Positions 35,813-45,509 of a stretch of 64,000 nt of DNA are shown here, piece after piece. How positions within the stretch are numbered: position 1 is the stretch's first letter; every line of letters begins with the position of its first letter. The position numbers and the translations under genes are program-made. This stretch comes from Streptomyces violaceusniger (GTDB taxonomy: Bacteria > Actinomycetota > Actinomycetes > Streptomycetales > Streptomycetaceae), in contig BJHW01000001.1 of the NCBI GenBank assembly GCA_005405945.1, forward strand, positions 7,378,001 through 7,442,000. Direction: 5' to 3'. A model generated the notes under the pieces. That model saw only the letters and a list, made by a program, of their open reading frames with translations, was not told the origin of the DNA and searched no databases.

Positions 35813-38260
35813 TCACTCCAGGCCCGGCAGCCCGCCGGGCAGCCCCACCGGCAGCGTTTGCTCCGACCAGATCGTCTTGCCGTCGGCGGTCTGGCGGCTT
35901 CCCCAGCGCTGGCTGAGCCGCGCGACCAGCAGCAGCCCGCGGCCGCCCTCGTCGAAGGTGCGGGCGCGGCGCATGTGCGGGGCGGTGCTGGAGGAGTCGG
36001 TGACCTCGCAGATCAGCGAGTGGTCGTGGATCAGCCGCAGCTGGATGGGCGGGACGGCGTGGCGGATGGCGTTGGTGACCAGTTCGCTGACGACCAGCTC
36101 GGTGGTGAAGACGGCCTCGTCGAGCCCCCATTCGGTCAGCCGTTCCGTCACGTTCCGGCGGGACCGCGCCACCCACGCCGGGTCGGCGGGCACGTCCCAG
36201 GTGGCCACGTGCGCCGCGTCCAGGGTGCGGGTGCGGGCGAGCAGCAGCGCGACGTCGTCCAGCACGCCCTCGCCGGGGAGGAGCGTCCGCAGCACGGCGT
36301 CGCAGGTGCCGCCCAGGGAGCCGCAGGGGTGGGCGAGCGCGTCGGCCAGCAGCAGACGTCCCTCGTCCACATCGCGCTCCCATTCGCCCATCAGCCCGTT
36401 GGTGTAGAGGGCGAGCACGGCGTCCTCGGGCAGCTCGGTCTCCATCGCCTCGAAGGGCAGCCCGCCGACTCCCAGCGGCGGTCCGGGCGGCACCGGCAGG
36501 AACTCCACGGAGCCGTCCGGCCTGGCCAGCGCCGGGGCCGGGTGCCCGGCCGCGGCCAGCGAGCAGCGGTGCGAGACCGGGTCGTAGACCGCGTACAGAC
36601 AGGTGGCCCCCACATCGCCGGTGGCCTCCTCGGCCCCGGTCTCCGCGGCCAGGTGGATCACCAGGTCGTCGAGGTGGGTGAGCAGTTCGTCCGGCGGCAG
36701 ATCGACGTCGGCGAGGGTACGGACCGCCGTCCGCAGCCGGCCCATGGTGGCCGACGCCTGGATGCCGTGGCCGACCACATCGCCCACGACCAGCGCGACC
36801 CGCGCCCCGGAGAGCGGGATGACGTCGAACCAGTCCCCGCCCGCCCCCGCGTACGGGCCCGCGGGCAGATAGCGGGAGGCGACCTCGACGGCCGGCGGCT
36901 GGGGGAGGGTCCGCGGCAGCAGGCTGCGCTGCAGGGCCAGGGCGGTGTTGCGCTCCCGGGTGAAGCGCCGGGCGTTGTCCACGCAGACGGCGGCCCGGGT
37001 GGTGATCTCCTCGGCCAGCACCACATCGTCCTGGGTGAACGCCTCGGGGGTGCGGTGGCGGGCGAACACGGCCACCCCGAGCGTCGTCCCCCGCGCCCGG
37101 ATCGGCACCGACATGATCGAGTGGACGCCGAACCGCCGGATCGTCCGGGCGCGCTCGGGCTTCACCGCACCCCACTCGGCGATCGAGGGGTCGGTGGACG
37201 CGTGGATGATGGGACGCCCCGCCACCAGGCATTCGGCCATCGGCGAGGCCTTCGGGTAGGTGTCCACCCGCCCCACCGGCACCACGGACTCGGGGCAGCC
37301 CTCGTAGAGGGACTGCCGGGCGGCGCGGCGCAGCACGACCGGGTCGGTGAGCGGCCCGGACGGCAACTCCTCCTCCTGGGTCAGCCGGTCCAGCAGGTCG
37401 ATGCTGGTGTAGTCGGCCAGCCGCGGTACGCAGACGTCGGCGAGCTCCTGCGCGGTGTGGTCGATGTCGAGGGTGGAGCCGATCCGTTCGCTGGCCGCGC
37501 TCAGCAGCAGCAGCCGCTGGCGGGCCAGATACTGATCGGTGATGTCGTGCGCCGCCATGCAGACCGCGTACACCCGCCCGTCCCTCGCCCGCAGCGGGGC
37601 GAACCGGGCCGACCAGGCCTGCTCCTTGACCTCGTCGCCTCCGGTGCGCAGATACGTCTCCACCTCGCGCGGCTCGCCGGTGGCCAGCACATCGCGCATG
37701 GCCGCTTCGAGCTGTTCGCCCTGGAGCTTGCCCTTGATCTCCGACAGCCGCAGACCGCGGATCTCCGCCTCGGGGAGGCCGGTGACGCGGGCCATCTCGG
37801 CGTTCACCTTGCGCAGCCGCATATCGGCGTCGTAGATCGCCATCGGGCAGGGCGACTGGGCGTAGGCCCATCGCGTCAGCGCGTCGTTCCACGACTCCGG
37901 GGGCTGCTCCGCCCGGGGTGCCGCGGTCACCAGCAGCCAGTCGCCCTCCGGCCGTCTGCGGTGCGCCAGCAGCGGTACGGGCACCTCGCGGCCGTCCCGG
38001 TGGCGCAGCGCCACGGTCCCGTGCCACCGGGTCAGCCGGGTGCGGGCATCGCGGACCTCGGCGTCCGTCGCGCGGCCCGGATCGGCCAGCAGTTCGGCGG
38101 CGGGCCGCCCCACCACATCGGGGGACGGATGCCCGAGCAGTCGACGGGCGCCCTCGTTCCAGCTGGTCAGCGTCCCATCATCGCTGACGGTGGCACGTGC
38201 GGTATCCGTCTCGTCGAAGCCGCCCCACTCCCGCGCGGAGCCGCTGTCGTGGCGCTTCAT
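35813..38260 (-). CDS. PAS-PAS-GAF-PP2C (SpoIIE)-HATPase signalling phosphatase
   Basis: 815 residues from ATG 38260 with GGAGGG upstream. Domains in order: PAS (about 20-115), PAS (125-245, including PCPMAIYDADMRLRKVNAEM), GAF (250-425), SpoIIE-type PP2C phosphatase (445-665; AGAGGDWFDVIPLSGARVAL and VVGDVVGHGIQASATMGRLR are metal-binding motifs), and an RsbW-like ATPase at the C-terminus (TTELVVSELVTNAIRHA, GRGLLLVARLSQRWG). Such proteins sense small molecules or redox and control anti-sigma antagonists by dephosphorylation, with the ATPase adding anti-sigma activity. No STAS partner is adjacent; those at 26-27 kb are candidates by fold only. Confidence 0.87.
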   Translation of the reverse strand: MKRHDSGSAREWGGFDETDTARATVSDDGTLTSWNEGARRLLGHPSPDVVGRPAAELLADPGRATDAEVRDARTRLTRWHGTVALRHRDGREVPVPLLAHRRRPEGDWLLVTAAPRAEQPPESWNDALTRWAYAQSPCPMAIYDADMRLRKVNAEMARVTGLPEAEIRGLRLSEIKGKLQGEQLEAAMRDVLATGEPREVETYLRTGGDEVKEQAWSARFAPLRARDGRVYAVCMAAHDITDQYLARQRLLLLSAASERIGSTLDIDHTAQELADVCVPRLADYTSIDLLDRLTQEEELPSGPLTDPVVLRRAARQSLYEGCPESVVPVGRVDTYPKASPMAECLVAGRPIIHASTDPSIAEWGAVKPERARTIRRFGVHSIMSVPIRARGTTLGVAVFARHRTPEAFTQDDVVLAEEITTRAAVCVDNARRFTRERNTALALQRSLLPRTLPQPPAVEVASRYLPAGPYAGAGGDWFDVIPLSGARVALVVGDVVGHGIQASATMGRLRTAVRTLADVDLPPDELLTHLDDLVIHLAAETGAEEATGDVGATCLYAVYDPVSHRCSLAAAGHPAPALARPDGSVEFLPVPPGPPLGVGGLPFEAMETELPEDAVLALYTNGLMGEWERDVDEGRLLLADALAHPCGSLGGTCDAVLRTLLPGEGVLDDVALLLARTRTLDAAHVATWDVPADPAWVARSRRNVTERLTEWGLDEAVFTTELVVSELVTNAIRHAVPPIQLRLIHDHSLICEVTDSSSTAPHMRRARTFDEGGRGLLLVARLSQRWGSRQTADGKTIWSEQTLPVGLPGGLPGLE

Positions 38261-38337
38261 CTCGCCATCCCTCCGGAGACGGCACCGGGTCCGTCCACCA
38301 GGGCTCCCTTCCAGCCTCGTCCACTCCGGTCCGGGCA

Positions 38338-39287
38338 TCAACCACGGCCCGGAGCCCGGAGCGGACGCCCCGGGGAGCGCGCGGGTCGGACCGCCGCGGG
38401 CCGCGCGGGCCGCAGACGCCGCCCGGCCCACTCGGCCAGGCCGGTGAGCGGGGAGGCCGAGGGCCCGCGCGAACTCGGGGCGGGCGGGCTGGCCGACCGC
38501 GCTCAGCCATGCGTGCCCGAGGACCCACTGCGGCATCCCGGCGGCCAGCGCCTCGTCCACGGTCATCGACGGGGCGGTCACCTCGACGCGAGAACACCTC
38601 GGCGACCCGGGCCATGGCCATGTGGTCGCCCGCCAGCTCCAGCTCGACCTCGTGGAACCGCTCCGGCTCGGCGATGGCCGCGGCCGCCGCCGTGCCGATG
38701 TCGGCGACGGCGATGAGGGAGAGCTCGGTGCCGGGCTCGAGGATGGTGGCCAGGCCGCCCTCGGGGCCGTTCGGGAGCAGGGACAGGAAGTTCTCCATGA
38801 AGAAGGCGGGCTTGAGGAGCGTCCAGTGGCGGAAGCCCGCCTCCCGGACCCGGTCCTGGAGGCCGCTCTTGGTCGCGAAGCAGCGTTCCAGCGCCGCCCA
38901 GCGGCCCTCCGCCCAGCCGGGCGCGGTGTGGTGCTGCCCGGCCCCGGAGACGGAGGTGTGCACGAACTGCGCCACCCCCGTGTCCCGTGCGGCGTCGATC
39001 AGGTTGCGCCCCTGGATCCACTCGGAGTCGCCCTGGAGATCGTTCATATCGGGCATCTGGATCGAGAGGACGGCACGCGCCCCCTCGGCGGCCCGCCGCA
39101 CCGAGCCGAGGTCGAGCAGATCGCCGGTGACCAGCCCGGCACCGAGCGCCGCCACGGCCTTGGCCCGCTCGCCGGCCGGGTCGCGGACCAGGGCCCGCAC
39201 GGGAACGCCCGCCGAGAGCGGGGCACGGGCGGTGGCGCCGCCCTGCTGTCCGGTGGCACCGGTGACGAGGACGGGGGCACCCGGCAC
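38338..39287 (-). pseudogene. NmrA-family NAD(P)-binding protein with two frame changes
   Basis: From GTG 39287, MPGAPVLVTGATGQQGGATA starts a Rossmann domain (GATGQQG), continuing ALVRDPAGERAKAVAALGAG and VVHTSVSGAG-like active-site residues to about 38590. The C-terminal helix TVDEALAAGMPQWVLGHAWL is in a second frame and LTGLAEWAGRR in a third; both changes need removal of one base. Intact it would be about 315 residues, similar to NmrA/quinone-reductase-like proteins. Its start codon abuts the truncated TetR gene on the other strand. Confidence 0.7.
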
Positions 39288-39477
39288 GCCCTGCTGGAAG
39301 CGGTCTTGCGCGAGCGCATCGAAACCCTGGCCACCCGCGCCCGCGAGCTCGCTCAGGCGGACGACGTACGGGCCGCGCTGCTGGAGTGCCCTGGCCACCC
39401 AACACCACCCCGGCCCCGCCACCGAGGCCACCCGACTGCTGCACCTGACCGTGCCGGGCATCAGCCCGCGGGGGTGA
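39284..39477 (+). pseudogene. C-terminal remnant of a TetR-family regulator
   Basis: HALLEAVLRERIETLATRAR + ELAQADDVRAALLEC is the region just after the DNA-binding domain of a TetR protein (KHALLEAVL normally follows the HTH). The HTH itself is absent: the sequence to the left is the NmrA start codon on the other strand. A one-base insertion then shifts the frame to ATEATRLLHLTVPGISPRG and TGA 39477. TetR and NmrA genes are often divergent, so a deletion seems to have fused them head to head, removing the promoter region. Confidence 0.55.
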
Positions 39478-39546
39478 AGGACCGGGCGTCAACCCCGGCA
39501 TCCGGGAGGGACGTTCAGGGCAAACCGGCAAGGTTCAAGAAAAAGA

Positions 39547-39587
39547 AGACCGCACCCGGGCCACTCGGGGCGGCTCGGGTGCGGTCT
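39547..39587 (-). terminator. sodN terminator
   Basis: AGACCGCACCCG and CGGGTGCGGTCT arms with a 17-base loop; on the sodN-sense strand they are followed by TCTTTTTCTT, a classical intrinsic terminator 24 bp after the stop. Confidence 0.85.
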
Positions 39588-39610
39588 GGTGGTGCTGGGG
39601 AAGGGCGGGG

Positions 39611-40006
39611 TCAGCCCTTCTTGGTCTCCCAGAAGATCTTGTCGATCTGGGCGATGTAGTCCAGGGCCTTCTGCCCCGTGGCCGGGTCGGTCGAGCCCTT
39701 GGCCGCGCTCAGGGCCTTGAGGGTGTCGTTGACCAGCTGGTGCAGCTCGGGGTACTTCTCGAAGTGCGGGGGCTTGAAGTAGTCGCTCCACAGCACCGAG
39801 ACGTGGTGCTTGGCGAGCTCCGCGCGCTCCTCCTTGATGGTGGTGGCACGGGCGCGGAAGTGCGGGTCCTCGTTGGCCTGGTACTTCTCCTGGATGGCCT
39901 TGACGGACTCGGCTTCGATACGGGCCTGGGCCGGGTCGTACACACCACAGGGCAGGTCGCAGTGGGCACTGACCTGAACCTTGGGGGCGAACAGGCGGGA
40001 GAGCAT
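39611..40006 (-). CDS. sodN: nickel superoxide dismutase precursor
   Basis: 131 residues. A 14-residue propeptide (MLSRLFAPKVQVSA) precedes the nickel hook HCDLPCGVYDPAQARIEAES: His1, Cys2 and Cys6 of the mature chain bind nickel. The rest is the four-helix bundle ending KIFWETKKG. It disproportionates superoxide in the cytoplasm as a hexamer. The propeptide is cut by the product of the divergent sodX gene. In S. coelicolor sodN is controlled by Nur; I did not find a convincing Nur box in 40007-40165. Confidence 0.96.
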   Translation of the reverse strand: MLSRLFAPKVQVSAHCDLPCGVYDPAQARIEAESVKAIQEKYQANEDPHFRARATTIKEERAELAKHHVSVLWSDYFKPPHFEKYPELHQLVNDTLKALSAAKGSTDPATGQKALDYIAQIDKIFWETKKG

Positions 40007-40165
40007 AGAGCTGTCCTTCCATTCGTGATCGTCTTCTCAGGTGCGAGATTACTCCGTGCGGGAAGCCTTTTCTCGGGTGCCCCGGGGGCTTAGGTCAAAA
40101 GTCCGGTGCGAGGCTGGGATGCCTGGGATCGTGAGGGATGCAGGGTGAGGACCGGAGGTGCCGTG

Positions 40166-40660
40166 ATGCGGGAGCAGCTGGGCGATCGCGGGCAGGAGTC
40201 GGACCGCGACCAGCGCGGACTGCTGCGGATCGGGCTCGCGGAGGTGTACAACCCGTCGATGCGGCCGACGCTGTACCCCGGCGACCAGTTGGTGGTGCGC
40301 TACGGCGCGCCCGTGCGGCCGGGGGACGTGGTGGTTCTGCGCCATCCGTTCCGGCAGGACCTGCTGATCGTCAAGCGCGCGGTGGAGCGGCGCGAGGGCG
40401 GCTGGTGGGTCAAGGGCGACAACCCGTTCGTGGAGAACGACAGCCGGGAGTTCGGCGTCGTGCCGGACGAGCTGGTGGTGGCCCGGGCCTGGGTGCGGCT
40501 GCGGCCGCTGCGGGGCGCCGGGCGCGGGGGTCAGCGGTCGATGGCCGGGCTGGTCTCCTGGGCGGTGTCCGCCGTACGGCCCGTGGGCTCGCGGTCCTGG
40601 CGGCGGCTGCGCTCGAGGCCGGCCGTCCGCTCGGCGTCCAGGCGTTTGCGGGCGCGGTAG
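40166..40660 (+). CDS. sodX: nickel-SOD maturation protease (S24/S26-like)
   Basis: 164 residues from ATG 40166 with GGAGG 7 bases upstream. LAEVYNPSMRPTLYPGDQLV carries the catalytic Ser (PSM) and LLIVKRAVERREGGWWVKGD the catalytic Lys, as in signal-peptidase-like proteases. It removes the SodN propeptide so nickel can bind. The C-terminal tail (about residues 112-164, ending RSASRRLRAR) is coded on DNA that is antisense to the end of the convergent CGNR gene for 130 bp. Confidence 0.92.
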   Translation: MREQLGDRGQESDRDQRGLLRIGLAEVYNPSMRPTLYPGDQLVVRYGAPVRPGDVVVLRHPFRQDLLIVKRAVERREGGWWVKGDNPFVENDSREFGVVPDELVVARAWVRLRPLRGAGRGGQRSMAGLVSWAVSAVRPVGSRSWRRLRSRPAVRSASRRLRAR

Positions 40661-41193
40661 GCGGCCACATTGGCGCGGGTGGCGCAGCGGTCGGAGCAGT
40701 AGCGCCGGGATCGATTTGTCGATGTGTCGAGATAGGCGTTGCGGCAGGGTGACGCCTCACAGATGCCCAGCCGGTCGGCGCCCAGTTCGGTGAGGTGGAA
40801 GGCCAGCCCCATCGAGGCGGTCGCGGCGTAGCCCGCGCCCGCGTTGGCGGCGTAGTCCGCGATGTGCATGTGCCAGTTGGGGCGGCCGTCCTCGTCGCGG
40901 GTCTCGTGGCCGGAGATCTGCGGGCTCACCGGGAACTCGATGAGCAGCGCGTTCAGCAGGTCCACCGCCAGCACCTCGTCGCCGCCCGCCGCCGCCTCGA
41001 AGACCGCGCGCAGCCGGGCCCTGACCGACCTCAGCCGGGTGACATCGGCGTCGGTCGTCCGCCGGGTCGACTGCTGGCTCTCCCCGAAGAGCGCCCGTAC
41101 GGCCTCCACCGAGGTCAGGGTGTCGGTGCCGCGACTCGGCTCCTCGCTGTTGACCAGGCGCACGGCGAGATCCGAGTAATAAGCCAGTTCCAC
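40531..41193 (-). CDS. CGNR zinc-finger (ABATE domain) regulator
   Basis: 220 residues from GTG 41193. The N-terminal ABATE-like region (YYSDLAVRLVNSEEPSRGTD) is followed by the CGNR zinc finger (LGICEASPCRNAYLDTSTNR, then RYCSDRCATRANVAAYRARK), whose Cys residues bind zinc and which is thought to bind DNA. The last ~43 residues (Arg/Glu/Thr rich) overlap sodX antisense. This gene follows sodX in S. coelicolor too, as I recall. Confidence 0.82.
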   Translation of the reverse strand: MELAYYSDLAVRLVNSEEPSRGTDTLTSVEAVRALFGESQQSTRRTTDADVTRLRSVRARLRAVFEAAAGGDEVLAVDLLNALLIEFPVSPQISGHETRDEDGRPNWHMHIADYAANAGAGYAATASMGLAFHLTELGADRLGICEASPCRNAYLDTSTNRSRRYCSDRCATRANVAAYRARKRLDAERTAGLERSRRQDREPTGRTADTAQETSPAIDR

Positions 41194-41310
41194 TTGTGGT
41201 CCTTACGACGGCGGTCTAGGGTCACATCAGGTCAGGTAAGAGGCGTTCTGCCTGTCAGGGTATTACGGGCGGCTGCGCCGAGACGATGACGCATGGCTTG
41301 GAGGGGCTCG

Positions 41311-42099
41311 ATGACGGACACCGTCGCCGTGGCGGACTGGCAGGCGTGGCAGCGGAGCTGGGACCGGCAGCAGGAGTGGTACCTCCCCGATCGTGAGGAA
41401 CGGTTCCGGGTGATGCTCGACGCGGTCGAGGCCGTCGTCGGCCCGAAGCCCCGGATCCTCGACCTGGCGTGTGGCACGGGCAGTATCTCGGACCGGGCGC
41501 TGCGCCGGTTCCCGGGCGCCACCAGCACCGGTGTCGACCTCGATCCCGCGCTGCTGACGATCGCCCGCGGCCACTTCGCGGCCGAGCCGCGCGCCGCGTT
41601 CGTGACCGCCGATCTGCGCGACCCCGGCTGGACCGAGCGGCTGCCGCACCGTACGTACGACGCCGTCCTGACCGCCACGGCGCTCCACTGGCTGGGCTCG
41701 GACGAGCTGCGGGCGCTGTACGGGCGGATCGCGGGCGTGGTGCGCGAGGGCGGGGTGCTCCTCAACGCCGACCACATGCCCGATCCCGCCACGCCCCGGC
41801 TCAACGCCGCCGACCGCGCGTTCCAGGAGGCGCGGCGGGCGCGGGCCAAGGCCGAGGGCACCCAGGACTGGGTCGACTGGTGGCAGACCGCCGCGCGGGA
41901 CGAGGCGCTGGCGGGGCCGGTCGCCGAACGCTTCACGATCTTCGGCAATCCGGCCGACGGGCCGGACCACGCGAACGGTGTGGCCGAGGCGTTCCAGCCG
42001 GTCGCCTGGCATGTGGACACGCTCCGCGCGGTGGGCTTCGGGGAGGCACGGGCCGTCTGGTGCTCGCCCTCGGACGCGATGGTGCTCGGGCTGAAGTGA
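41311..42099 (+). CDS. class I SAM-dependent methyltransferase
   Basis: 262 residues from ATG 41311, preferred over ATG 41293 because GGAGGGG lies 6 bases before it. SAM-binding motif I ILDLACGTGSISDRALRRFP, motif II region STGVDLDPALL and DAVLTATALHWLGSDELRAL fit UbiE/type-11 methyltransferases acting on small molecules. The substrate is unknown. A strong hairpin follows. Confidence 0.8.
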   Translation: MTDTVAVADWQAWQRSWDRQQEWYLPDREERFRVMLDAVEAVVGPKPRILDLACGTGSISDRALRRFPGATSTGVDLDPALLTIARGHFAAEPRAAFVTADLRDPGWTERLPHRTYDAVLTATALHWLGSDELRALYGRIAGVVREGGVLLNADHMPDPATPRLNAADRAFQEARRARAKAEGTQDWVDWWQTAARDEALAGPVAERFTIFGNPADGPDHANGVAEAFQPVAWHVDTLRAVGFGEARAVWCSPSDAMVLGLK

Positions 42100-42112
42100 C
42101 CCCGGGGCGGAG

Positions 42113-42156
42113 TGCGCGAGGGCGGTACGGCCGTCGGCCCGTACCGCCCTCGCGCA
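42113..42156. terminator. bidirectional 18-bp hairpin
   Basis: TGCGCGAGGGCGGTACGG and its exact reverse complement around an 8-base loop, between the converging methyltransferase and transporter operons. Confidence 0.85.
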
Positions 42157-42303
42157 GGTGCCGCGCCTCGGATCGGCGGAAGTCGGCCGCGGTTCGGTGG
42201 CGCCCCGGGGCTGTGTCGGTGTGCGGCTCCGCCGCGCGGGCGCGACCAGCCAACGACGGTGCCGCGGACGACCGACGGCAGGTCAGGGCGCCCAGCGGAG
42301 CGC

Positions 42304-43061
<758 letters not shown>

Positions 43062-43065
<4 letters not shown>

Positions 43066-44000
43066 GCGCCGACACCTCCGGAGCGGTTGCTGAAGGAGAG
43101 CAGATTGGCCCGGACCCGCTGCAGCGGGGTGGCCGGCAGGCTACGGCTCGAGCCGCGCGCGTAGTACCGCTCCAGGTAGTACTGGCCGACGCTGAGCACG
43201 GAGGTGAGGATCAGGTACCAGGCGGCCGCGAGGAAGAGCATCTCCGCCGTGGCGCCGGAGTTCTGCCCGACCTCGGAGGTGGCCTGCAGCAGGTCCCAGT
43301 ACTGCACCGCGATCACCAGAGAGGTGGTCTTGAGCATGTTGATGAACTCATTGCCGGTCGGCGGCACGATCACCCGCATCGCCTGCGGCAGCACCACCCG
43401 GCGCAGCGTCTTGGCGTGGCTCATGCCGAGCGCCTGGGCGGCCTCGGACTGGCCCTCGTCGACCGACTGGATGCCGGCCCGGCAGATCTCGGCCATGTAC
43501 GCGGCCTCGTTCAGGCCCAGGCCCAGCAGGGCGGCCAGGAACGGGGTCATGAAGTCCGACCACTCGTCCTTGTAGATCGGCATGATGTTGATGTAGTCGA
43601 ACACCAGGCCGAGGTTGAACCAGACCAGCAGCTGCACATAGACCGGGGTGCCGCGGAAGAACCAGATGTAGCCCCAGGCGATGGAGGCGGTCACCGGGTT
43701 CTTCGACAGCCGCATCACCGCGAGGACGATGCCGAGGGTCACGCCGAGCACCATCGAGAGGATGGTGATCCAGACGGTGTTGCGAACGCCCCTGAGGACC
43801 TCGCCGTCGAAGAAGTAGTCCGGGATGGCGTTCCAGTTGACGTCACCGCGGGCGAAGGCGGAGATCAGCAGGGCGAGCAGGGCGATGGCGATGATCGCGG
43901 AGACCCAGCGGCCGTAGTGGCGCACCGGGATGGCCTTGATGCTCTCCGGCGCCGGCGGCGGGGCGTCGACCGGACCCGCCTTTTCGATCTTAGTAGTCAC
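43062..44000 (-). CDS. amino-acid ABC transporter, permease
   Basis: 312 residues from GTG 44000, with AAAGGCA before it. A cytoplasmic N-terminus of about 35 residues precedes membrane helices beginning WVSAIIAIALLALLISAF; the EAA loop is GQSEAAQALGMSHAKTLRRV followed by VLPQAMRVIVPPTGNEFINM. HisM/GlnP family. Confidence 0.9.
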
Positions 44001-44043
44001 GGATGGTGCCTTTCAGCGCGAGCGCGGACGGGGGAGGGCCGGA

Positions 44044-44997
44044 TCACTTGCCGCCGTTGATGATGGCCTTGGTGACCGCGCCGTCCTTGACGCCCCACTT
44101 CGCGATGATCTTGTCGTATTCGCCGTTCGCGATGATCAGGGCGAGCGCCTGCTTGATGGCATCGCGCAGCTGGGTGTTCTTCTTGGCGACGGCGATGCCG
44201 TACGGGGCCGCCTCCACCTGATCGCCGACGAGTTCGAAGTCCTTGCCGCCGCCGGAGGTCTTCACCGCGTACGCGGCGACCGGGAAGTCGCTGGAGCCGG
44301 CGACGGCGCCACCGCCGCGCAGCCGGGTCTGGGCCTCGGTGTCATTGCCGAACGCCTCGATCGAGATCTTGCCCTTCTTGTTCTTCAGGCAGGTCTTCGA
44401 CTGGGACTTGGCCAGGTCGTGGGAGACGGTGCCGCGCTGTACGACGATCTTCTTGCCGCACAGGTCGTCCCAGGTCTTGATCCCCTTGGTGTCGCCCTTC
44501 CTGGTGTAGATCGAGACACCCGCGGTGAAGTAGTCGACGAAGTCGACGCCCTCGCCCGCCTTCTTGCCGGTGTCCGGATCGACGCCCTCCTGGCGGCCCT
44601 TGTTGTCGGTCATGGCCGACATGGCGATGTCGTAGCGCTTGGAGCGCAGACCCGAGAGCAGGGTGTCGAAGGTGCCGTTGTTGAACTCGAACTTCACCCC
44701 GAGCTGCTTGCCGAGGGCGTCGGCGATGTCCGGGTCGATGCCCATGACCTGGCCGTTCTTCTTGAACTCGACCGGCGGGTAGTTGATGTCCGAACCGACC
44801 TTGATCACCTTGGAGCTCTGGATCTCCTTGGGCAGCTGGTTGAACAGCGGGGCGGAGTTGCTGTTGGACCCGCCCGTGGCCTTGTCGGTCTGGTCGCCGC
44901 AGCCCGTCAGCAGCAGGGCACCTACCACCGCTATCGCGCCGACGGGGGCCATCCGGGACTTCAGGGTGGCCCCACGGGGCGTGAAGCTGGCGGTCAT
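44044..44997 (-). CDS. amino-acid-binding lipoprotein
   Basis: 317 residues from ATG 44997 with GGAGGAACC before it. Signal peptide with lipobox ALLLTGC (Cys 33), then VIKVGSDINYPPVEFKKNGQ and GIDPDIADALGKQLGVKFEF of SBP_bac_3 proteins. First gene of the operon. Ligand class polar or acidic amino acids, by family. Confidence 0.9.
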   Translation of the reverse strand: MTASFTPRGATLKSRMAPVGAIAVVGALLLTGCGDQTDKATGGSNSNSAPLFNQLPKEIQSSKVIKVGSDINYPPVEFKKNGQVMGIDPDIADALGKQLGVKFEFNNGTFDTLLSGLRSKRYDIAMSAMTDNKGRQEGVDPDTGKKAGEGVDFVDYFTAGVSIYTRKGDTKGIKTWDDLCGKKIVVQRGTVSHDLAKSQSKTCLKNKKGKISIEAFGNDTEAQTRLRGGGAVAGSSDFPVAAYAVKTSGGGKDFELVGDQVEAAPYGIAVAKKNTQLRDAIKQALALIIANGEYDKIIAKWGVKDGAVTKAIINGGK

Positions 44998-45509
44998 GCT
45001 GGTTCCTCCGGCAGGGTGAGGGGGCGAGATTTCGGGAACACGTTTGTGGGCGTCGCGATCTCGTGTGATTGGGGCATCTTGCCATCGGACGGGCCCGTAC
45101 GGGCCGCCGGCCATGTCAAAATCGGATAACGGGCGATCCCCGTGGTGCACAACCGGACAGCGGTACCGGCCGGACAGCGGCGGCCGGTGACGCGGGGCGG
45201 GCTCATGATCACGCGGGGAACAGCGCGTGACAGCGGCATGGACTTTCCCCAGAGCTTCGCCCGCCTTCAGGCGTAATGCCTGGTTTTCCGGTGTCATGGC
45301 ACCAGAACTCGCTCGTCCCTCGGCGCGCGCTTCAGGTAGAACAGACGGCTACACCCCTCACCCGGGGCTCAGGGCGCGTGTGCGACGCGCCCGGCGTTCG
45401 TACCCACACCCATGCGGTGGTCATCCGCTGAATGGGACGACGCGGTGCCCGCCCGCTCCGAACCTGGGGCGGATACCCTCGACAGAAAAACGACAAAGGG
45501 GTCAAAACA
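44998..45509. other. divergent control region, transporter operon and malic enzyme
   Basis: 512 bp with no supported gene. It contains the short palindrome GGCCCGTACGGGCC near 45098 and an A-rich leader (GAAAAACGACAAAGG) just before the malic enzyme start. No known operator is recognised. Confidence 0.45.

Noticed and set aside
35166..38027. A 953-codon minus-strand frame overlapping the PAS-PP2C gene in another frame
   Set aside because: Arg/Gly/Pro-rich shadow of a gene with complete domains in the neighbouring frame.
38260..38581. N-terminal extension of the PAS-PP2C gene to 38581
   Set aside because: The extension encodes the NmrA C-terminus (TVDEALAAGMPQW) in that frame; ATG 38260 has a good ribosome binding site.
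40007..40165. Nur (nickel) box upstream of sodN
   Set aside because: No TTGCA-type inverted repeat is visible in the divergent region.
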